NCBI RefSeq assembly: GCF_900113685.1
Contig: NZ_FOQG01000016.1
Location: 1-64,000, forward strand
Length of the DNA stretch: 64,000 nt
Origin: Nocardioides psychrotolerans
GTDB lineage: Bacteria; Actinomycetota; Actinomycetes; Propionibacteriales; Nocardioidaceae
Reading direction: 5' to 3'
A program made the translations under genes and the position numbers. Shown here one piece after another: positions 25,898-33,474 of the stretch (positions within the stretch are counted from its first letter, which is position 1; each line of letters opens with the position of its first letter). Under the pieces are notes generated by a model. The model was not told the DNA's origin and searched no databases. It saw only the letters and a program-made list of their open reading frames with translations.

Positions 25898-27094
25898 TCA
25901 GGGTTGGGGGTCCAGGCCGTGCAGGGGGAAGGCCTGCATGCGCGTGGCGTGGATGGCACGGTCCAGCCAGGTGTCCGGGTCGTAGCCGTCCTCCCAGCGC
26001 CGGTAGGCCGGGGTGCGGCCGTCGGTGAACCGGTGCGGGGCGCCGCGTCCGAGGTGCTCGCGGACGTGCTCACGCCAGACGCCCGGCGTCTCCAGCAGGG
26101 GGTCCAGCGGTCGGCCGCCGACGATCGAGAGCAGGTGGCTCCACGCCCGGGGCACGACCTCGACGAGGGCATAGCCGCCGCCGCCGGTGACGACCCACTT
26201 GCCGTCAGCGACCTCGTGGGCGAGCTCGTGCAGCGCGAGGTAGGCGGCGCGTTGCCCGTCGACGCTGAGCATCAGGTGGGCCAGCGGGTCGTCGGCGTGG
26301 GAGTCGCAGCCATGCTGGGTCACCAGGACGTCGGGGTCGAACTCCCGCAGCAGGGGGGGTACGACGGCATGGAAGGCGCGCAGCCAGCCCGCGTCGCTGG
26401 TGCCGGGCGGGAGGGCGACGTTGACCGCCGTACCTTCTGCGTCGGGGCCGCCCAGGTCGACCGGGAAGCCGGTGCCCGGGAAGAGCATCTGGCCGGTCTC
26501 GTGCAGGGAGATCGTGAGGACGCGCGGGTCGTCCCAGAAGATCTTCTCGACGCCGTCGCCGTGGTGGACGTCGACGTCGACGTAGGCGACCCGCTCGGCG
26601 CCCTGGTCGAGGAGGTACTGGATGCCGACCGCGATGTCGTTGTAGATGCAGAAGCCGCTCGCCCGGTCGCGCATCGCGTGGTGCAGCCCACCGGTGATGT
26701 TGGCACTGTGCAGCGACTCCCCGCTCCACACCTGGCGAAACGCCTCGTGGCTCGCGCCGACGACGTGGGCCGCGGCCTCGTGCATGCCGAGGAAGACGGG
26801 GTTGTCGTCGGTGCCGAGCCCGAAGTGCTCCTCGCCGGGACCGGGGTTGTGGCCCATCCGCTTGACGGCCTCGATCAGCGGCGCGCCGTGGATCGTGGCC
26901 AAGAGGTCGTCGCTGGCCACGGGGGCGTCGACGAGGCGCAGGTGGTGGTCGAAGACCCCGACCTCGCGGGCCAGACGCATCGTGAGGTCGACCCGGATCG
27001 GCGACATGGGGTGCTCGGGCCCGAAGTTGTACTGCGTCAGGCTCTCGTCGAACACCACCGTCGCCGGACCCTCACACTCCGCCGCGGTGCTCAT
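25898..27094 (-). CDS. acuC: Acetoin utilization protein AcuC (class I histone-deacetylase fold)
   Basis: AcuC-type deacetylases remove acetyl groups from lysines, in Bacillus from acetyl-CoA synthetase. The 398-residue protein has the class I HDAC zinc and catalytic motifs: GGLHHAMRDRASGFCIYND, YVDVDVHHGDGVEKIF, and a late Asp in HGCDSHADDPLAHL, plus the Gly-rich VTGGGGYAL. Length is typical. A -10 TAGGTT (minus strand, 27101-27106) ends six bases before the ATG, so the message is probably leaderless. It is divergent from trpS. Confidence 0.92.
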   Translation of the reverse strand: MSTAAECEGPATVVFDESLTQYNFGPEHPMSPIRVDLTMRLAREVGVFDHHLRLVDAPVASDDLLATIHGAPLIEAVKRMGHNPGPGEEHFGLGTDDNPVFLGMHEAAAHVVGASHEAFRQVWSGESLHSANITGGLHHAMRDRASGFCIYNDIAVGIQYLLDQGAERVAYVDVDVHHGDGVEKIFWDDPRVLTISLHETGQMLFPGTGFPVDLGGPDAEGTAVNVALPPGTSDAGWLRAFHAVVPPLLREFDPDVLVTQHGCDSHADDPLAHLMLSVDGQRAAYLALHELAHEVADGKWVVTGGGGYALVEVVPRAWSHLLSIVGGRPLDPLLETPGVWREHVREHLGRGAPHRFTDGRTPAYRRWEDGYDPDTWLDRAIHATRMQAFPLHGLDPQP

Positions 27095-27143
27095 GGGTGC
27101 AACCTACTCGGCGGGCGGCCAGCACCCGTGGCATGCTCACCTC

Positions 27144-27182
27144 GTGCACACGACCCGTCCGACCCAGTGGTGGCCCGCCTGA
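27144..27182 (+). CDS. Trp-Trp leader peptide of trpS
   Basis: A 12-codon frame starting GTG encodes VHTTRPTQWWPA and stops at TGA. Two adjacent TGG codons (27168-27173) sit just before a terminator-like hairpin and the trpS gene. A -10-like CATGCT (27132-27137) ends six bases before the GTG, so the leader is probably translated from its first base. The layout matches, as recalled, the ribosome-mediated attenuator of the auxiliary trpS of Streptomyces coelicolor: ribosome stalling for lack of Trp-tRNA would allow read-through. Confidence 0.75.
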   Translation: MHTTRPTQWWPA

Positions 27183-27212
27183 CCCGGCGGACCCCCTGTG
27201 ATGCACCACCTC

Positions 27213-27236
27213 ATCGGCCGCCTGCGGGCGGCCGAT
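27213..27236 (+). terminator. trpS attenuator hairpin
   Basis: ATCGGCCGCC and GGCGGCCGAT are perfect 10-bp arms around a TGCG loop, followed by CGTCATTTCC. It lies 30 bp after the leader peptide stop and 61 bp before the trpS start. An alternative pairing of the left arm with the upstream GGCGG-containing segment (27186-27190) may act as antiterminator; this is inferred. Confidence 0.7.
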
Positions 27237-27297
27237 CGTCATTTCCTGGCACACCTCAGGGCCGACGACCTCCTGCGGGCCCAACTCCAGGAGCACG

Positions 27298-28287
27298 ATG
27301 TCCACCCTCACCACCACCCCTGTCACCCGTCGGCTGTCGCTGCTCAAGCCGACCGGCCACCTCACGCTCGGAAACCTGCTCGGTGCGCTGCGCCCCATGG
27401 CGGCCCAGCAGCACGAGGCGGACTGCTTCTACGGCATCGCCGACCTGCACTCCCTCACCGTCGCCCACGACCCGGCACGGCTGCGGGAGCTGGTGACCGA
27501 GCAGGCGACGCTGCTGCTCGCCGTCGGCCTCGACGCCAGCACGCTCTTCGTGCAGAGCCGGGTGCCGACCCACTCCCAGCTGGGCTACCTGCTCGAGTGC
27601 GTCGCGACGACCGGCGAGCTCAACCGGATGATCCAGTTCAAGGAGAAGGGGCATGGTGTCGGCTCGACCCGCGTCTCGCTCTACACCTACCCGGCGCTGA
27701 TGGCCGCCGACATCCTACTCTACCGCCCGACCCAGGTCCCCGTCGGCGACGACCAGCGCCAGCACGTCGAGCTCACCCGTGACTTGGCGATGCGCTTCAA
27801 CACCACCTACGGGCAGGTCTTCACCATCCCCGAGATCACGGTCCCGCCGGCCGGCGCGCGGGTCATGGACCTCGCCGACCCGACGAGCAAGATGGGCAAG
27901 ACGGGCGGTCGTGCGGACAGGGCAGGGGTCATCCACCTGCGCGACTCCCCCGACGTCGTACGACGCAAGGTCGCGCGCGCGGTCACCGACAGCGACACCG
28001 GCGCCCTGTCGGTGCGCGCGGATCGTTCGCTCAAGCCCGGGGTCACCAACCTGCTGGAGATCCTCGCGGCGTGCGGTGGCTCCACGGACGGGATCACGAC
28101 CTACGGCGCGCTGAAGAAGGCCGTCACCGACGCCGTCGTCGCGACGCTCTCGCCGATCCAGGCGTCGTACGCCGAGCTCGCCGCCGACCCGGCGCACGTC
28201 ACCGAGGTCTACGCCGTCGGCGCCGAACGGTGCCGCTCGGTCACCGCCCCTGTCCTTGCTGCGGCTCAGGCGGCGTTGGGGCTGTGA
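27298..28287 (+). CDS. trpS: Tryptophanyl-tRNA synthetase
   Basis: TrpRS charges tRNA-Trp. The 329-residue class I enzyme has the HIGH-like KPTGHLTLGNLLG and a KMSKS-like loop DPTSKMGKTGG, plus AADILLYRPTQVPVGDDQRQ (20 residues of the Trp/ATP pocket). The KMSKS variant and the attenuator resemble the auxiliary, indolmycin-tolerant TrpRS1 of Streptomyces, but drug resistance is inference. The ATG sits after CAGGAGCACG. No second trpS is in the window. It converges on the kelch-like gene with an 82-bp repeat between them. Confidence 0.93.
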   Translation: MSTLTTTPVTRRLSLLKPTGHLTLGNLLGALRPMAAQQHEADCFYGIADLHSLTVAHDPARLRELVTEQATLLLAVGLDASTLFVQSRVPTHSQLGYLLECVATTGELNRMIQFKEKGHGVGSTRVSLYTYPALMAADILLYRPTQVPVGDDQRQHVELTRDLAMRFNTTYGQVFTIPEITVPPAGARVMDLADPTSKMGKTGGRADRAGVIHLRDSPDVVRRKVARAVTDSDTGALSVRADRSLKPGVTNLLEILAACGGSTDGITTYGALKKAVTDAVVATLSPIQASYAELAADPAHVTEVYAVGAERCRSVTAPVLAAAQAALGL

Positions 28288-28291
28288 GGGC

Positions 28292-28373
28292 TGCATGAGT
28301 ACCCGGATGTCCGGGGACCCTGGCGCTTGAGGGGGGTTGCAACACCCCTCAAGCGCGCGACTCGCCCGTCAAG
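28292..28373 (-). repeat. 82-bp two-hairpin dispersed repeat, copy 2
   Basis: Same element as at 11466, in inverted orientation. Hairpin I here has arms GCGCTTGAGGGGGGTTG and CAACACCCCTCAAGCGC with one mismatch. Hairpin II reads ACCCGGA/TCCGGGG. It fills the space between two convergent stop codons, 4 bp from trpS and 8 bp from the next gene, where it may act as terminator. Confidence 0.88.
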
Positions 28374-28381
28374 TCCGGGTC

Positions 28382-29602
28382 TCAGGGCGCCCAGACCCAC
28401 GCCTGGGCGGGTGACTCCTTCGTGGCGGCGGTGAGCGGGTCGACACCGTCGACAACCACGACCCGACCGTCCACCCACACAGCGGAGGCGCCGTCGCCGA
28501 TCGCCTCGTCAGGCTTCGGCGGGACGCGGGTCCAGGTCTGGCCCCGGTCGTCGTAGACGAAGCCCCAGCCGAGCAGCAGCGGGCCATCGGCTGCGACGAG
28601 GGACCAGCCGTCCCCGCCGTACGACGCCGGCGGGTCCGGCAGCGGGGACCACTCGCCCGTCACGGGGTCGAGGCGACCGCCGTAGGAGATCGTCAGTCCG
28701 TCCGGGTTAGCCACCTGCAGGTCGAGCTCGACCAGGCGCTCGCCGGTCCAGTGGCGGAACGGGTTGGTCTGTCGCGTCGACAGCTCACTCCAAGAGGAGC
28801 CGTCCCAGATCTGCGTCGTCGACCGCAGCAGCACGTCCCGCGGGGACGTGCCTCCCGACACGGCCACGCCCGTTGTGGTGGCAACCGCCACGGCGCTGTA
28901 GAGCGGCCGCGGTCCGGCCGGCAGGGCCGACCACGTGCGCGCGGCGAGGTCGAGGACCTGCACGCGTCCCTGGCTGCTCAGCGCATAGACCCGACCGTCG
29001 GCCGACGAGATCGAGCCGCTGTCGACGGTGGGCACGGGCGGGTCGGGCAGCCGGGTCCAGGCGTCGTCCCCGGCGTCGTAGGCCCACCACCGCCCGTCGC
29101 CGAAGACCACCATCGTGTCGCCGACCATCGTGGTGCGGAAGTAGTAGGCCATCCCCACCGGCGCCTCGGCGATCACCCGCCACGTGCCGGCGACGTCATA
29201 GGCCGCCCCGTCGCGAGCGACGGTCGGCACACGGTCGCAGTCGGTGTTGACGGGGCACGGGTCCGGATCGCCGCCGACGACGACCACCTCCTCGCCCGTC
29301 CAGCCCACGAGCGGCATCGAGCGGGCGAGCACCGGCGCGTCCGGGAGCCGCTCCCAGGCACCCGCTCCCGTCACCGGTGGTGCCGGGTCGGGCACCGTGG
29401 ATCGCCCGGCGTCGCCGCCCAGCGCAGCGACGGACACCGACACCACGGCGACGGCGACAGCGACACCCGTCACGACAGCACCGCGACGGCGACTCCGCAG
29501 CCGCGTCCCGGAGGCGCGGACGGCCGCCAGGTCACCGGCAGGTACGTCGATCCGGGCCAGGCCGTCGTGCAGCGACCGGCCGAGTAGTTCCTCGAGCTCC
29601 AT
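28382..29602 (-). CDS. Single-pass membrane protein with kelch-like/beta-propeller exterior
   Basis: The 406-residue protein has a short cytoplasmic N-terminus (about 37 residues; MELEELLGRSLHDGLARID), one membrane helix (about 40-62) and a large outside domain. The latter repeats a pattern like WxxLPDPPxP...VYAL and SGGTSPRD (kelch/galactose-oxidase-like blades). Its start overlaps the sigma-factor stop (TGATG), so the two are coupled. This suggests it is an anti-sigma or signal-sensing partner of that sigma factor, though no zinc anti-sigma motif is seen. Confidence 0.72.
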   Translation of the reverse strand: MELEELLGRSLHDGLARIDVPAGDLAAVRASGTRLRSRRRGAVVTGVAVAVAVVSVSVAALGGDAGRSTVPDPAPPVTGAGAWERLPDAPVLARSMPLVGWTGEEVVVVGGDPDPCPVNTDCDRVPTVARDGAAYDVAGTWRVIAEAPVGMAYYFRTTMVGDTMVVFGDGRWWAYDAGDDAWTRLPDPPVPTVDSGSISSADGRVYALSSQGRVQVLDLAARTWSALPAGPRPLYSAVAVATTTGVAVSGGTSPRDVLLRSTTQIWDGSSWSELSTRQTNPFRHWTGERLVELDLQVANPDGLTISYGGRLDPVTGEWSPLPDPPASYGGDGWSLVAADGPLLLGWGFVYDDRGQTWTRVPPKPDEAIGDGASAVWVDGRVVVVDGVDPLTAATKESPAQAWVWAP

Positions 29603-30138
29603 CAACGCTCTCCTCTGACTCGCGAGACGGTCGGGTTGGTGGTGTCGCCGAGCAGGCCCCGCAGGGTGCTCAGGGCCGCGGATGACTGCGACTTCACGGT
29701 GCCGGGGCGGATCCCGAGCGTCTCGGCGATCTGTCGCTCGCTCAGATCCTCGTAGTAGCGCAGCACCACGACCGCCCGCTGCCGCGGCGGCAGCTCCGCG
29801 ATCGCGGCCCAGACCTCGTCGCGCTCGAGCAGCCCGTCCTCCGACGAGACCGCCGACGGCCACGACCCACCGGGCACCGGAGCCTCCGGCATCGACCGCA
29901 CGGTCGTCTCGCGCCGCGCTGACGCCTTGCGCTGCTGGACGAGCGCCGTGTGGAGCGCGATCTTCCGGACGTAGGCGATCGGCTCGTCGGCGCGGCTGAC
30001 ACGCGACCACGCGGCGTACGCCTTCGTGAAGGCGGTCTGCAGTGCGTCCTCGGCGAGCTGGCGGTCGCCCGTGACGGCGTAGGTGGTGCGCAGCAGGCGG
30101 GGCCAGGCGACGGCGAAGAACTCGTCGAAGTCGGTCAC
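29602..30138 (-). CDS. ECF sigma factor (SigE-like family)
   Basis: The 178-residue sigma factor has sigma2 (LLRTTYAVTGDRQLAEDALQ, PIAYVRKIALHTA) and sigma4 (ELPPRQRAVVVLRYYEDLSE, ETLGIRPGTVKSQSSAAL). This is the widespread actinobacterial group whose partner genes encode membrane proteins with outside beta domains. GTG start. The last residues TVSRVRGER overlap the start of the membrane-protein gene by one base. Its target promoters are not known. Confidence 0.88.
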   Translation of the reverse strand: MTDFDEFFAVAWPRLLRTTYAVTGDRQLAEDALQTAFTKAYAAWSRVSRADEPIAYVRKIALHTALVQQRKASARRETTVRSMPEAPVPGGSWPSAVSSEDGLLERDEVWAAIAELPPRQRAVVVLRYYEDLSERQIAETLGIRPGTVKSQSSAALSTLRGLLGDTTNPTVSRVRGER

Positions 30139-30186
30139 GCTCCCAGGATGCCGACAGGAGCCGGTTCGGTTCGTCCGACCCCGGAC

Positions 30187-30241
30187 TTGAACATGTTCAA
30201 AACATGGACTAGCGTCAGGTCCAAGAACTGAACACGTTCCA
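30187..30241 (+). promoter_or_regulatory. TetR-type operators over a promoter
   Basis: TTGAACATGTTCAA (30187-30200) is a perfect 14-bp palindrome and TGAACACGTTCCA (30229-30241) a weaker copy. A promoter can be read between them: -35 TTGAAC (30187-30192), 17 bp, -10 TAGCGT (30210-30215). One operator covers the -35 and the other the start of the transcript. The TetR gene two genes downstream is the likely regulator. Confidence 0.7.
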
Positions 30242-30272
30242 AACGACCGATCACCACACCGAGGAGCTCCCC

Positions 30273-30707
30273 ATGGACTGGACCGTCGCCACCTACCTCA
30301 CCTACCTGGCCGTCAGCGTGCCGCTGATCATCTGGGTCGCCACGACGCTGTCGCACAACGGCAAGGCCTTCCTCGCCGACGTCTTCGCCGGCAACGACGA
30401 GCTGGCCAGAGCCGTCAACAAGCTGCTCGTCGTCGGTTTCTACCTGCTCAACCTCGGCTTCGTCAGCCTCTACCTGCGCATCAGCGACCCGGTCCTCGAC
30501 CTCGGGGGGCTGCTGGAGACGCTCAGCGTCAAGATCGGCGTCGTGACGCTCACGCTCGGGGTGCTGCACTTCTTCAACGTCTACGTCTTCAACGCGATTC
30601 GTCGCCGCAGCCGGCTGGAGGCGCTGCGCTCTGGCCCCGTCGCACCCCAGGGACAGCTCCCGCACCCGAGCCAGTACGCCGCGCCGTTCCCGGCGCCCGG
30701 CCGCTGA
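30273..30707 (+). CDS. Small integral membrane protein
   Basis: The 144-residue protein has three predicted membrane helices (about residues 7-27, 48-68, 84-106) and a Pro-rich cytoplasmic tail. Homologues of unknown function are usual in actinobacteria next to DUF393 and TetR genes. A GAGGAG ribosome site precedes the ATG. It is first in a three-gene run under a double TetR operator. No transporter or enzyme signature is visible. Confidence 0.75.
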   Translation: MDWTVATYLTYLAVSVPLIIWVATTLSHNGKAFLADVFAGNDELARAVNKLLVVGFYLLNLGFVSLYLRISDPVLDLGGLLETLSVKIGVVTLTLGVLHFFNVYVFNAIRRRSRLEALRSGPVAPQGQLPHPSQYAAPFPAPGR

Positions 30708-30719
30708 GGCGCGCCGACC

Positions 30720-31160
30720 ATGCAGCAGCTGACCGTCCTCTACGACGCGCAGTGCCCGCTGTGCTCCCGCTTCCGCGACTGGCTCGAGGCGCAGGCGCTG
30801 CTCCTCCCGGTGCACCTGGTCCCTGCCTGTTCGGCACAGGTACACGACCTCTTCCCCACCCTCGACCACGCCCGGACGCTCGAGGAGATCACGGTCGTCG
30901 GCGACGACGGGGCAGTCTGGACCCAGGAGCACGCGTGGGTGATGTGCCTGTGGGCGACTCGGGCCCATCGCGGACTGGCCGAGCAGCTCGCCCGCCCGCA
31001 GTGGCTGCCCCTGGCGCGGGGTGCTGCGACGTCCGCCGCCGGACTGCGCCACCTCCTCCACGGCGCTGCGAGAACCGGAGCCAGGACCGTGGCCTGCCCC
31101 CGAGGGGGTGACTACCCTGATCACCGTGTCGCACCAGCCAGCCCGCTCCCCCAAGGCTGA
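30720..31160 (+). CDS. DUF393 (DCC family) thiol-disulfide-type protein
   Basis: The 146-residue protein begins LTVLYDAQCPLCSRFRDWL, carrying the DxxCxxC signature of the DCC/DUF393 thioredoxin-like family. The remainder (residues 70-120) has the conserved Trp/Ala helix. Activity is unknown; a redox role is suspected from the Cys pair. Its last 35 bases overlap the start of the TetR gene, and the C-terminal residues there are Pro/Gly-rich and may not be conserved. Second gene of the TetR-controlled run. Confidence 0.78.
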   Translation: MQQLTVLYDAQCPLCSRFRDWLEAQALLLPVHLVPACSAQVHDLFPTLDHARTLEEITVVGDDGAVWTQEHAWVMCLWATRAHRGLAEQLARPQWLPLARGAATSAAGLRHLLHGAARTGARTVACPRGGDYPDHRVAPASPLPQG

Positions 31161-31803
31161 GCAGACCCGCCAGACCATCACGGAGGCCGCGATGCGGCTC
31201 TTCCGCCGCGACGGCTACGACCGGACGACGATGCGCGCGATCGCCCAGGAGGCCGGCGTCTCGGTCGGCAACGCCTACTACTACTTCGCGTCCAAGGACA
31301 CCCTGATCCAGGCGTTCTACGACGGCATCCAGACCGAGCACGCCCATCGCGCGGCGAGTGCGCTGGCGACCGAGACGACGTTCGCCGCACGCCTGCACGG
31401 CGTGCTGCGGGCCTGGCTGGACGTGGCCGAGCCCGACCACGAGTTCGCCGGGCAGTTCTTCCGCAACGCCGCCCAGCCGACCAGCCCGCTCTCGCCGTTC
31501 AGCGAGGAGTCGGCGGGGGCGCGCGAGGCGAGCATCGGCCTCTACCGCCAGGTCGTCGACGGCTCCGACCTCAAGCTCGCGCCGGCCCTGCGCCGCGAGC
31601 TGCCCGACCTCCTGTGGCTCATGCAGATGGGCGTCGTGCTCTTCTGGGTGCACGACGACAGCGCCGGCCAGGCCCGCAGCCACGCGCTGGTCGAGAAGGT
31701 CGTGCCGATGGTCGACCGGATCGCCCGGCTCTCCTGCCTGCCGGTCGTGCGCGGCCTGGTCGACGACCTGCTCGCGCTGATGGTGGCCCTGCGCTCGGTC
31801 TGA
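31126..31803 (+). CDS. TetR-family transcriptional repressor
   Basis: The 225-residue repressor has the TetR N-terminal helix-turn-helix (AAMRLFRRDGYDRTTMRAI and AGVSVGNAYYYFASKD) and a ligand-binding C-terminal domain with a Trp-rich region (LLWLMQMGVVLFWVHD). The GTG is placed seven bases after -10 TACCCT, so it probably has its own leaderless promoter inside the DUF393 gene. The TTGAACATGTTCAA operator upstream of 30273 is its likely site. The ligand is unknown. Confidence 0.87.
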   Translation: MSHQPARSPKAEQTRQTITEAAMRLFRRDGYDRTTMRAIAQEAGVSVGNAYYYFASKDTLIQAFYDGIQTEHAHRAASALATETTFAARLHGVLRAWLDVAEPDHEFAGQFFRNAAQPTSPLSPFSEESAGAREASIGLYRQVVDGSDLKLAPALRRELPDLLWLMQMGVVLFWVHDDSAGQARSHALVEKVVPMVDRIARLSCLPVVRGLVDDLLALMVALRSV

Positions 31804-31823
31804 TGCGCGCCGCCGTCCGGGGG

Positions 31824-31963
31824 CCGCTCCATCAAGGTATGTCGACGAGACGTCACTTCCCTCGGCGTGCACCCCGTGGGAGGTGGCGTGTCGCCGTGGG
31901 CAGTCGAGCCCGCCTGCTCGGCCGCGGACGGGGAGGGTCCGCCTGCCTACCTTGATGAAGCGG
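31824..31963. repeat. MITE-like element with inverted termini, copy B
   Basis: Ends CCGCTCCATCAAGGTATG and CTACCTTGATGAAGCGG are inverted repeats and match copy A at 17375. The inner block CACCCCGTGGGAGGTGGCGT also matches. It is about 20 bp shorter than copy A and sits between the convergent TetR and dehalogenase genes. No target-site duplication is evident. Confidence 0.75.
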
Positions 31964-32002
31964 ATCCCGCCGCCCTGCGACATCACGCCGACTCGGCAGA
32001 CC

Positions 32003-32908
32003 TCAGCGGCCCATGAAAGCCGCGACGACCCGACCGAGCTCCTCTCCGGCGTCCTCCTGCAGGAAGTGACCGGCGCCCTCGATCGTCGGGTGCTCCAGGC
32101 CGACGGCCCCGGGCACCAGCTTGCGCAGGATCGGCGCCATCGCCCCGGTGATCGGGTCACCGTCACTGAAGGGCGTGAGGAACGGCTTCTCCCAGGTGGT
32201 CAGCACCTCCCAGGCCGCACGGTTGGCCTCGGTCGCGGGATCGTCGGGCCGGGTCGGCACGAGCGTGGGCATCACGCGGGGCCCGGCCTTCGCCTCCTCG
32301 ACCGGGTAGGGAGCGTCGTAGGCAAGGCGGTCAGCCTCGGCGAGGCCATGCAGACAGCCCGCCTCGACGAACCGACCGATGTCCAGCGACGGGGCACTCT
32401 CGACCGCGCGGCGGAACTGCCACCAGATCTCCGGCATGTCGAAGTCGCCGGTCGGCAGGCCGGTGTTGGCGGCCACGACGGCCACGAACCGGTCGGGGTG
32501 CTCTGCCACGAGGCGCAGGCCGATCAGCCCGCCCCAGTCCTGGCCGACGAGCGTCACCTCACGCAGGTCGAGCTCGTCCAGGACCAGGGAGCGCACCCAC
32601 TCCACGTGGCGCGCGAAGCTGTGGTCGCTGGTCGCCAACGGTTTGTCGGAGCGGCCGAAGCCGACCAGGTCGGGCGCGACCACGCGCACGCCGGCGTCGA
32701 CGAGCACGCGGATGACGTGCCGGTAGAGGTAGGACCAGGTCGGCTCGCCGTGCAGGAGCAGGGCGACCGGGCCATCGGCGGGCCCGGCCTCGACCCACGC
32801 CATGCGCAGGGTGCCGCCGTCCTGGTCGGGCACGTCTGCGTAGGACGGCGGCCACGGGAACGACTCGAGCCCGTCGAAGCGCTCGTCAGGGGTGCGGTAG
32901 GTCTCCAT
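32003..32908 (-). CDS. Haloalkane dehalogenase (HLD-I, DhlA-like)
   Basis: This 301-residue alpha/beta hydrolase has all dehalogenase hallmarks: oxyanion segment HGEPTWSYLYR (residues 53-63), nucleophile Asp124 with halide-binding Trp125 (VGQDWGG), cap Trp near 162-163, acid Asp249 (FSDGDPIT) and base His281 (GAGHFLQED). Numbering of Asp124/Trp125 is the same as in Xanthobacter DhlA. Hydrolysis of a carbon-halogen bond is likely, natural substrate unknown. It follows the SRPBCC gene by eight bases and is last in the proC run. Confidence 0.88.
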   Translation of the reverse strand: METYRTPDERFDGLESFPWPPSYADVPDQDGGTLRMAWVEAGPADGPVALLLHGEPTWSYLYRHVIRVLVDAGVRVVAPDLVGFGRSDKPLATSDHSFARHVEWVRSLVLDELDLREVTLVGQDWGGLIGLRLVAEHPDRFVAVVAANTGLPTGDFDMPEIWWQFRRAVESAPSLDIGRFVEAGCLHGLAEADRLAYDAPYPVEEAKAGPRVMPTLVPTRPDDPATEANRAAWEVLTTWEKPFLTPFSDGDPITGAMAPILRKLVPGAVGLEHPTIEGAGHFLQEDAGEELGRVVAAFMGR

Positions 32909-32916
32909 GGACGCAG

Positions 32917-33474
32917 TCAACCAGCACGACGACCAGCGCGGCGTGCGTCCCGCTCGGCCAGCTCCTTCAGGGTCAGCAGCTGCTTGCGCATCATCACCAG
33001 GTCGCCCCAGGCCAGGCCGCGCGCCCACAACAGGCCACCGAGACCCTGCTCCCGCGCGACCATGCGCGCCACCAGCCGTGAGGTGCCTGCGGCGGCCGGC
33101 TGCACGGCGTACGTCACGGAGACGGGACCCACGAGCCGGCTCACCAGTGACGGGCGGGTGATCCCGGTCCACTGGCGCCCGGGGTCGACGGAGACCAGGT
33201 CGAAGATGATCAGCATCGACTGACCGACACGCAGGTCGTCGGCGCCGGGCGTGAGCTCGCGCGGGCTGCGGCGCCCGAGGTTGTCGACCAGGTCGTAGGA
33301 GTAGGGCGCCACGGCGGTCTGGCAGAGCCAGCGCCAGGTCAGGTCGGGCGGGGCATCGACGGACACGGCGCGCGTCATCGAGTAGGCCGGTTGCTCGACG
33401 AGCGCGTCGGCCGGGTGGTCGCGGAGCAGGTCGTCGACGTCGGCGCCCCAGGCTGCGGGCAGGCGCCCGGCCAC
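32917..33474 (-). CDS. SRPBCC-fold (polyketide cyclase/START-like) protein
   Basis: The 185-residue protein has the SRPBCC pattern: an early SMTRAVSVDAPPDLTWRWLC strand-helix, then VGQSMLIIFDLVSVDPGRQW and a long C-terminal helix (GDLVMMRKQLLTLKELAER). Such proteins bind hydrophobic ligands; no specific ligand is evident. The GTG overlaps the nitroreductase stop (TAGTG). About 45 residues precede the core, including Asp/Leu-rich sequence. Confidence 0.75.
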   Translation of the reverse strand: MAGRLPAAWGADVDDLLRDHPADALVEQPAYSMTRAVSVDAPPDLTWRWLCQTAVAPYSYDLVDNLGRRSPRELTPGADDLRVGQSMLIIFDLVSVDPGRQWTGITRPSLVSRLVGPVSVTYAVQPAAAGTSRLVARMVAREQGLGGLLWARGLAWGDLVMMRKQLLTLKELAERDARRAGRRAG

